The notes under the pieces were generated by a model. It worked only from the letters and a program-made list of their open reading frames with translations, did no database searches and was not told where the DNA came from. From contig MSJH02000813.1 of the NCBI GenBank assembly GCA_001931875.2, positions 62,001 to 126,000 of the forward strand: DNA of 64,000 bases. Direction: 5' to 3'. How positions within the stretch are numbered: the first letter of the stretch is position 1; each line of letters begins with the position of its first letter. The DNA comes from Byssochlamys sp. IMV 00236. Its lineage: Eukaryota > Ascomycota > Eurotiomycetes > Eurotiales > Thermoascaceae. Made by a program: the position numbers and the translations under genes. This document shows, in pieces, positions 57,105-64,000 of this stretch.

Positions 57105-58916
57105 CTCACGTGTAGCGATTGCAGGTATTTTGCTAACGGTCAAAGATATTCATGCCGCTTCTGCTGGAACTGGACCAGAGGGGAAGTGGACTTGAGGGAG
57201 AATGAGGGCGATTCCAAGAGGAAAACGGTGAATGGCCAGCACACTGCCCTTATCAGGCAAAGTTCATCTGGGCGGTTTTTGATCAGCAACCCATCGGACA
57301 CGCATTCTAATTGCAAGAAGCGTTGCAACCGGCATGGTTTGATTCCGGCTACAGCCGTGGAGCTGACTGGCTAGTGCTGACTCCAGACGTGCGATCTGGA
57401 GCAGAGCCCGAAGGATCACAGCGACGAACAGACAGGGTCCAGAACCTCTGCACACCCCCAGCGATAGGGGAAACCCGTTTGTCGCAAGCTATCCAAAGAC
57501 TTTTTGTGGATGCGAAAAGGCGCAAGATTGTCAGAGGAATCCTCTATCGCAACTCGACTAAGGCGCCAAAACGGCCATGATCTCAAGCATAGAAACTCCA
57601 TGTGTTCCAGTTATTGATGCCCCTGAAACGTGCCTTTTGGTGAACTCGTAAGTTACCCCGCAGTGGTTCGTTAACTGTAACTAGTTGGTTAGTTCGTTGG
57701 TCACTTCTGAAACCACATGAAGTTATTAAGTTAACTATTGGATAAGCGTGTGTCATCCATTCCCAGCACGCCGGTCTCGGTGGCTTACACAAGGAGCCAA
57801 AGGAGAAAGCTTCCGTGAGGTTGTAGGTGCTGGGTATAAAGTCGATTACTCTTCATCAGGACTTACTTGGGCGCTGTAGCCACTCGCACGTGTAGCTGGC
57901 GATGGCATCATTCTCGTGCATGGCTGATTAACTTAGGTACTGTCCGATTCGTCTTGGCCTTGGCCGCTTCCAACAGAAAATGCTTGTCAGCTTATGGCTG
58001 CGCTAGCGCCATCTGATCGAGGACATTCGTTAAGGTTTTGACTCGAGCTTGCTCACAAATAATATGAGATGTTTCTGGTTTCAATTGTGCCGGGAAGTCC
58101 CAGTGATGGAGGGAGAGGACGTGACTTGATCCGCAACTTCCACCGCAAGCCAATGGGGGACATTCATCCGCGTTGTGCAACAACAGTTGAAGCAGACATG
58201 TCACTCTACTTCCGGGATACTGAGAGTCACTCCATCCTCTCTCGAAGACTGTCGGAACTGTGGTCTATTCTAACGTGCTTATATACTCTGCTAGGAGAGT
58301 CCACCCGCGATAAGCGCAATATATGCCAATGCTTGCGGGCTTACGGGGCTTCTGAAGATTGATATACGAGTAAACGAAGCCGCAATAATAACGAGCTACG
58401 GCTTCTTTAGATCCTATAGTCCATAGTGAGCCATTCGAGTTGGATAAAGGTGGACTAGATCCCAGAAGTCTGGCTCTCAAATAGAGAGCCTTAGTCTCTC
58501 GATGTGTTTAGCGTAATGCTTCTCCCATAAGCAACCTTTACTGGTATTATACCTTGAACTCTAGATCGCAGTGATTCAGATGTTGCTGTTTCGCCTGCAT
58601 AATGTACACCTCATATGGTACGAAGTTTCTTTCAGCATCGACATCTCTGTTCAGGAGAGACTGGTCGCTAAGCACATGAAAAACAGGAAGATACGGCACA
58701 AGAGATCCCATCTAGAAAAAAGGCGGGCCGGGGCAAGTAACACGAGAAAAGAGAAGTGGGAAGGGTAGAGCGATGACACCGGTATGGACAAAAAATACAA
58801 GCTAATCTTGCACAATGGCAAAAACAAGGGTTCGTATTAACATATTTAACCTATCCTTTTAGCGCTTCCAAAAATACCACATGTGTCCTTGACCATCCAT
58901 CGAACTGTTGAGGATA
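57105..58916. other. Intergenic: regulator promoter and ANTH gene 3' end
   Basis: These 1.8 kb hold the promoter of the regulator and the 3' end of the ANTH gene, both minus. Segment 57650-57745 is rich in GTTA/TAAC. Small frames on both strands lack recognisable products. Confidence 0.5.
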
Positions 58917-61064
58917 TTAAGTCAAGCCTGGGCGAGGGAACACTGGAACTGTATCGAGATTTTCGAGACCACCCATCGTTCCCTGCTGACCGCTCACATG
59001 CCAACCCTGACCTGTCTGCTGATTGACAAAAGTGCTTTGTCGGAAAGGATTTGTGCTGCCTGTTGGATTCGGACGAAGAGGTGCCGCTGCGGGAGGCTGC
59101 AACCCTGGCTGTTGCTGTGGGGGAGCAGTCGACGGACGGGAGAAAGGATTCGTGCCTGTCCGTTGTGGCTGGAGAGGCTGAAAAGGCTGAGTCGCCGGCT
59201 GCTGCAACGTCTGATTTTGCTGGAACTGAGGCGGAGATGTGAACGGGCTGGTATTGGCAGCGCTGAGTTGGGGATTGACAGACATCCGCCTGGCGAAAGG
59301 ATTGGTGTTTTGGCGGCTTAGCGAAGTTGCAGATGCTTGAGAGCCAAAAGCAGCATTTCCCGTCGGCGAGGCGACTAACGAGGATTGGCGGAATGGATTC
59401 CTGCCTGTCTGCATCGGTTGCAGCGGCTGTGGAGGCGGCTGCTGCTGCTGCTGAGGGAAGCTAGCAATTCCATTCTGAGGAATGCTAGAGAGGCCAGTAT
59501 GTTGGAGGCTGTAAGACTGCGGCTGCGGAGTGTAGCCGCCGAACCCTGCACCAGTTGGGGTCGGCTGGAGTGGTTGCGGTACTTGCTGCTGTCCAAATGG
59601 ATTAGTATTATTAGGCTGTCCAAACGGCCCCCCAAATGTAGGTGGTTGGCCAAATCCAGTCTGTTGGGGCTGCTGCGCGTAGCCCGTTTGCTGTGGATAG
59701 AACGCTGGTGGTTGTGGCTGGAACGCAGTCTGCTGAAATTGCATCTGAGGTTGTTGGAAGTTAGGCTGCTGCATGGGGGCTGACTGGGCCATTGGCTGCT
59801 GGTTCTGTTCAATGGACTCGAAAAAGTCAATGAGATCCGGAGGAGGACCCTTGCTTTCCTGCTTTGGAGCAGCTGGTTCCGGCTTAGATGATGAATGGGA
59901 AGTGCCAGCCCTGGAGGTACTTCCTGTCGATTTGCTTGGAGCAGAAGCACCACCACGGCCACCCTTCTTGGCCTCTTTCTGAGCTAAATATTCTTTGCGG
60001 CGAAGATCAAAGTCAGGGTCGTTGAGATCGTCCTCGAGGAGTCGTGTTAGGTCCGTCGAGGCGTGTTTCAGCTTTGGAATCTCCAATCGGGTAGCCGCTT
60101 CAAAATGTCTCGCCACACCGAGGAATTTCACGACCTCTTCTGTCTGCGAAGTGAACGTCTTATATATTTGCAGCGCGCGTTCGCTATCAGGCCGTGACAT
60201 CTCGAAGTAATGCTCTGTTTCGGTTTTCGTCAGCAAGAGCCGCAATAACAAAGGGTGGACACGTACCTAATACGTTGATAGTGCCCTCATTCATTACGGA
60301 GTATAAGACAAGAAGATCGAGGGTGAGAAGACGGAATGCTGTCAGAGTAATCTCGTTTTCAACCTCGTCTGTTAGGAGCTGAGGTTCCCGTCAGCCGATA
60401 TAGAAAGTTATAGTAAAACGAATCACACACATCACATCGTAATAAGGCGCGTATCTGCTTCTGTACAATCTCCGTCTCCCTGAGTAGACCCTTTTCAACC
60501 GTCAACCTTTTCAGTCGACCCGGTCCGCTGCGGACATGATCGACTTTCGTGTCGGCAAATGCTCTGGCCCGTGCGATAAGGTACTCTGAATACCTCCGGA
60601 TATTGTGTCCCTGAGATTGTACTAGCAAGTACTATCAGCATGCGCAGATCCAGAAAGATCACTTTTCATATGATGATGTCTATATTGGGCAGCTCCAGAT
60701 ACTAACCCTCTGAGTAGGTGCTGATGGCGAGCTTGTTGGGGAATTCCGCCAGGTATTGCAGAGTGGCATCCAGTTCGCCTTCCCGAATCATAAGATGCAC
60801 GACAATAAGCGCCTTGAATACGATCGTCCATGTTGAATCCTGAAACCGAAACTGAAGGGTACGGAATATCTCCGCGACACCCGCTTCGCCGCCATGGGTC
60901 GCAATAAGGATGTGCTCAATATATTTTGATTTCGGGGCCGCAAGCTGTCCGCAGTAACGAGGTTAGCGGAGCCCGTCGGGCAAGGCGGATCGAAATATTG
61001 ATACTGCGCATTGACTGACCTTGATCTTGGTAGCCCCTTTGACTGACTTCTCGAAGTTTGTCAT
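58917..61064 (-). CDS. ANTH-domain clathrin adaptor, AP180/YAP1801-like
   Basis: Model on minus: exons 61020-61064, 60707-60944, 60431-60621, 60267-60378 and 58917-60214 (introns of 75, 85, 52 and 52 nt), 627 residues. The N-terminus MTNFEKSVKGATKIKLAAPKSKYIEHIL carries the lysine-rich phosphoinositide-binding site of ANTH domains. The domain continues through IVFKALIVVHLMIREG, GHNIRRYSEYLIARARAF and FEMSRPDSERALQIYKTF to about residue 280. The rest is a disordered Gln/Pro-rich tail with five NPF motifs, which bind EH-domain proteins. A PDLIDFFE segment there could act as a clathrin-box-like site. Expected role: recruiting clathrin and cargo such as synaptobrevin-type SNAREs to PI(4,5)P2 membranes in endocytosis. 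Yeast YAP1801 and YAP1802 are the nearest named relatives. Confidence 0.92.
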
Positions 61065-62195
61065 CGTTCACACCTGGAAGGGTGTATACACAAACCGGTA
61101 GCACGAGTTCGTATGATCTGGTGTGTGTCTGAAAGCCACCAGTGGGTGCAGCAATTCGTATCGCAGGCGCTCAATTAGAATGTAGTCTTTCCCAGGACCG
61201 TTTTCATGCGGTGGTATCGGCTGCAGCATTCATCATGGCTCAGATAGCCATGCTGGAAAGTCGGTGACTGTGGTCCCGTACCGTGGTCGTAAGACAGTGT
61301 CCAAGTCGTGGAGGCCGATCGTCTCGTGAATGTCCCTGAGGATCCCCCAGAGGACCGCTGGGATGCTGCCGCAATGCGGTAGGATGGGAAGACAGTGAAA
61401 CAGGTGCCCTTGACGTGGAGGGGATAGAGAGCTGTCGATGGTAAGCCGTTTGTTACTGTTCCCCCCGGTGGAGCTCCATACCTAAGGTAGTGATCGCGCG
61501 GGCTGCTTCTGGCACGAGGTTGGTCTAAGCGCCGTGACGCAAGGGCTTGGCGCGCAACGTCCCAGCTGCAGAGGGATCTCGAGTATATCAAACAAGGGTA
61601 GATCACCGTGGTATCTGATCTGGATAATGAAAGAAGAGGACATTACTTGTTAGTATGCTGGCATATTTCTCGATTTTTCCTTATGCGCATGTCGCTGGTA
61701 TCTTAGTCGTGTCCCACAGCAGCCACGGAAAACTCACAGCAAGGACAGCCAGCCAGCCGGATTCAATATAGAACATACATCACTTCCTTCTAGACTCCTT
61801 TGTCTTTGCAATCAACATGAGTAAAGCCGGTATGAGTCCTTATGGTGGTCGGATGATATACAGTGTTGGCATAAGTTCAATACATTTGATTATATTGAGG
61901 ACGAAGATTATCACATAACTATATATTTTACTTATGCAGTCGTCTCCGAGAGCCTACGAAGGAACACAAAGAAGATTTCGAGATGACAGATTCCTGTGTT
62001 GCTCCATGTAACACTTCAGCCAGCTTTCACCTCATCTCCCAAGTCACCTTACTTTTCTACTTTCCTACTTCATCTTCCTTTCATCTCAAGTCCACCAGCA
62101 CTCCACCACCATCATCTCATCAGACTTACATACACATGATTCTGCGTCACAGTTTCCGTTGAGCACAATCTCTAGTTCTTTCCAAAATACAAGTC
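61065..62195. promoter_or_regulatory. Divergent promoter region with a possible spliced upstream ORF
   Basis: These 1.13 kb lie between the ANTH gene (minus) and the DUF7587-like gene (plus). A CT-rich stretch at 62010-62120 directly precedes the plus-strand gene and may be its leader. An ATG at 61817 with a canonical GTATGAG donor at 61830 and a CAG acceptor ending at 61939 could encode a 19-residue peptide ending at 61986. This may be an upstream ORF or chance. Confidence 0.4.
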
Positions 62196-64000
62196 ATGGC
62201 ATCTTCTTTTCTACAACAACTCAGTCGGATGGTATCTTCCCGGGAAGAAGTGCCGGTGCGTTCGACAACTAATCCTACTGAGCTTCTGGAAGATGGAACA
62301 GGTCCAGAGGAGACTCTACCGGGGAAAGGCCCAAGAGTTAAATGGACGACAGAACAGAGACAACTGCTGTGTTGCTGCTGTGCCTTTTTCGCCATGAGCG
62401 GAACTCAAATAGAGCGCATTTTCAATGTAGTATTCGGCGAGCAGCTACAAGCATGCGGCTTCAAGAAAGGGAACGGACCAAGATGGACCACATTGAATAC
62501 TCAATGGCATGACCTCAGAGCTAAAGGATCCCAAATATGGTCAGACATCCACGTCAAGACTCAGTTTGACGCAAGATATGAACATTGGGGTGAGATCCTG
62601 CAGACGATCAAGGATACGGCCCGCGATCTAGACATACCAATCGTTGAAGAGCCTGTTCACCCCGGTAATGACCGCTTTGGGTACCGCGTCAAGGAGCCAA
62701 GAGCGAGACAGACAGCACTGCAGTCCTCCTCCTCAATGTCCTATCGATCATCGTCGTCCCGCGGAGGAACCCGACAGTCGAACGCTTCCAGAATGGAGTC
62801 CAGCTCGCCGGTCAGGCAATCATTGAAGGCGAAAGACGGGGAGGCGACCTCCCGAGGTAACGGACAAGATAAGAACCAACAAACTCAGCACCAGAATGAC
62901 GATGAAGCCCACAGCACTTCGGAACTGCCGAATGAAACGGAGCAGCCCGAACCGTGTCCGTCAGCTCCCGGAATAGAACCGCTGTGTACTGCTGGGGGAA
63001 AGATATGCATGTTCTGCTTCAAAGAAGGCAGCGGAACCTTCGACCCTGTGTCACAATCAGAACCGTCTTCTCCTCTTGAGACGATTCTCGATCAAGCTGT
63101 GTTGCCAGCAAGTACGCCATCTGCAACTCCTTCCGCAACCCTAGAGATACCAAAGGTACTCTACAGGTACTATAATGTCGACAGTCAGGGCTGGAATTCG
63201 CGGAAGGGCTTTGTGGCTGGTCTGTTTATGGAGGGCGAACGTCGAATTGTGCCAGTGACACAGTATTCATTCGATGAGTTTGATCGGATGTTTCAAAACC
63301 ACGTTCACTGGCGGTACATCACGACACCGTTCATCAGCACTTTTTCCGATCTTCTGGCCCCTATCCACAGAGCACTCAGACGGAAAGAAGGTGCATCACT
63401 GGCGGTCATCGACACCAAACACATCCGTCAACCCATCTATTCAGCATCTGACCTGATAAAGGAAAAGGGCCTGCGGATAGGTCGTAAGTACACTGGGAGG
63501 GCAGAGTACTTGATTTGGGGATCAATCCCCGAAGAAGCAATCGTCACAACTTTTAAGATCTCAGCTCTGCAACAAATCGCTGAGCGGCACTCAGATATAG
63601 CACGGCTATTGCAGCTGGACGGGATTGCACGCATGAAGAGATGCGGAAAATATCTCGAGGAACTCATCAAAAAAGGACCAGGACGTCTCAACAAGGAATG
63701 CGGTTCGATAGTTGGACGTTGTCTAAGGATTGTGAAAGTCCCGCCTAGTCTAGCTATTGACCTTGCTATATTGGTCGCTGAGGCCTGGATGTTCCCAAAA
63801 GAAGGTTCAATGCCTGACTACATTGCAGGTATTGAAGCGGCTTATGCACAGTCACTTCCGGGTCCTACAGTTTATCCCCTGGGTGATCGGGTATCGCCAG
63901 AGGTCGTCCTGGTCTCCGAGAGCTCTGATACCGAGAGCGACAAGGAAGAGAATGATTTGACCAGAGAAGAAGACACATCAGAGGACGATGGTGACAATGT
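62196..64000 (+). CDS. Myb/SANT-like plus DUF7587-like protein, C-terminus beyond window
   Basis: The frame opens at an ATG at 62196 and stays open to the right edge (601 codons seen, no intron needed). Residues about 45-150 look like a Myb/SANT-like DNA-binding unit: KWTTEQRQLLCCCCAFF, IERIFNVVFGEQLQACGF and RWTTLNTQWHDLRAKG. A Ser/Gln-rich linker follows. Residues about 320-480 match the fungal domain known as DUF7587: LYRYYNVDSQGWNSRKGFVA, then TPFISTFSDLLAPIHRAL, RKYTGRAEYLIWGSIPEEAI and TFKISALQQIAERHSDI. The tail turns acidic (SESSDTESDKEEND). Function is unknown. The spacing of Arg324, Ser381-Thr382 and Glu437 recalls the R-S-E core of ADP-ribosyltransferase folds, which is my speculation. 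Domain naming rests on memory of the motif pattern. Confidence 0.72.
   Translation, partial: MASSFLQQLSRMVSSREEVPVRSTTNPTELLEDGTGPEETLPGKGPRVKWTTEQRQLLCCCCAFFAMSGTQIERIFNVVFGEQLQACGFKKGNGPRWTTLNTQWHDLRAKGSQIWSDIHVKTQFDARYEHWGEILQTIKDTARDLDIPIVEEPVHPGNDRFGYRVKEPRARQTALQSSSSMSYRSSSSRGGTRQSNASRMESSSPVRQSLKAKDGEATSRGNGQDKNQQTQHQNDDEAHSTSELPNETEQPEPCPSAPGIEPLCTAGGKICMFCFKEGSGTFDPVSQSEPSSPLETILDQAVLPASTPSATPSATLEIPKVLYRYYNVDSQGWNSRKGFVAGLFMEGERRIVPVTQYSFDEFDRMFQNHVHWRYITTPFISTFSDLLAPIHRALRRKEGASLAVIDTKHIRQPIYSASDLIKEKGLRIGRKYTGRAEYLIWGSIPEEAIVTTFKISALQQIAERHSDIARLLQLDGIARMKRCGKYLEELIKKGPGRLNKECGSIVGRCLRIVKVPPSLAIDLAILVAEAWMFPKEGSMPDYIAGIEAAYAQSLPGPTVYPLGDRVSPEVVLVSESSDTESDKEENDLTREEDTSEDDGDN

Noticed and set aside
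59375..59962. Long frames overlapping the Gln/Pro-rich tail of the ANTH gene on both strands
   Set aside because: They arise from low-complexity CAG-type repeats in other frames and show no independent domain.

Overview
The window looks like nuclear DNA of a filamentous ascomycete, most likely Aspergillus or a close relative in the Eurotiales. Genes are monocistronic and mostly split by 45-115 nt introns with GT..AG ends and CTAAC/CTGAC-like branch sites. The content is typical of that group: Zn(II)2Cys6 and other fungal-specific regulators, an ABCC pump, MFS permeases, a trehalose-phosphate synthase pair, an Old Yellow Enzyme, a histidine acid phosphatase and an acpA-type acetate permease. 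The species is inferred from gene families only. No bacterial operons, CRISPR arrays, rRNA or convincing tRNA genes were seen. Most gene models below were rebuilt by hand from splice sites, and every junction was checked for reading-frame phase.

Layout, left to right. (1) 1-299: 5' end of a dynamin-like GTPase that leaves the window (minus). (2) 2055-9186: a Zn2Cys6 regulator (plus) converging on a 1491-residue ABCC transporter (minus). (3) 9625-12491: TFIIIA (minus) and RNA polymerase subunit Rpb6 (plus), head to head across 372 bp. (4) 14105-17416: an MCT-type MFS transporter (plus) and an F-box-like protein with an N-terminal membrane helix (minus). (5) 17417-22569: about 5 kb of AT-rich, gene-poor sequence with broken gene remnants and a diverged short duplication. 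(6) 22570-28148: trehalose-6-phosphate synthase (minus) and a degenerate TPS/TPP-like partner (plus), divergent. (7) 29374-36762: CAF-1 subunit Cac2 (minus, with an apparent one-base frameshift), a twin-CX9C Emi1-like protein (minus) and a putative CENP-U/Ame1 kinetochore protein (plus). (8) 37501-44388: Old Yellow Enzyme, secreted histidine acid phosphatase and a Dal5-type permease, all minus. (9) 44389-51044: 6.6 kb with no gene I can support firmly. (10) 51045-52073: acetate permease (plus). (11) 54873-64000: a fungal-specific regulator (minus), an ANTH-domain clathrin adaptor (minus) and a Myb/SANT-like plus DUF7587-like protein that runs off the right edge (plus).

Functional links. The trehalose pair very probably works in one synthase complex. 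TFIIIA and Rpb6 both serve RNA polymerase III. The other neighbours are ordinary housekeeping or nutrient genes with no visible pathway link, and no biosynthetic cluster is present. The points most worth following are the right-edge protein, which has a possible ADP-ribosyltransferase-like residue pattern, the Cac2 frameshift, the decayed 5 kb tract, and an over-represented near-palindrome, TACTCCGTA, between genes.
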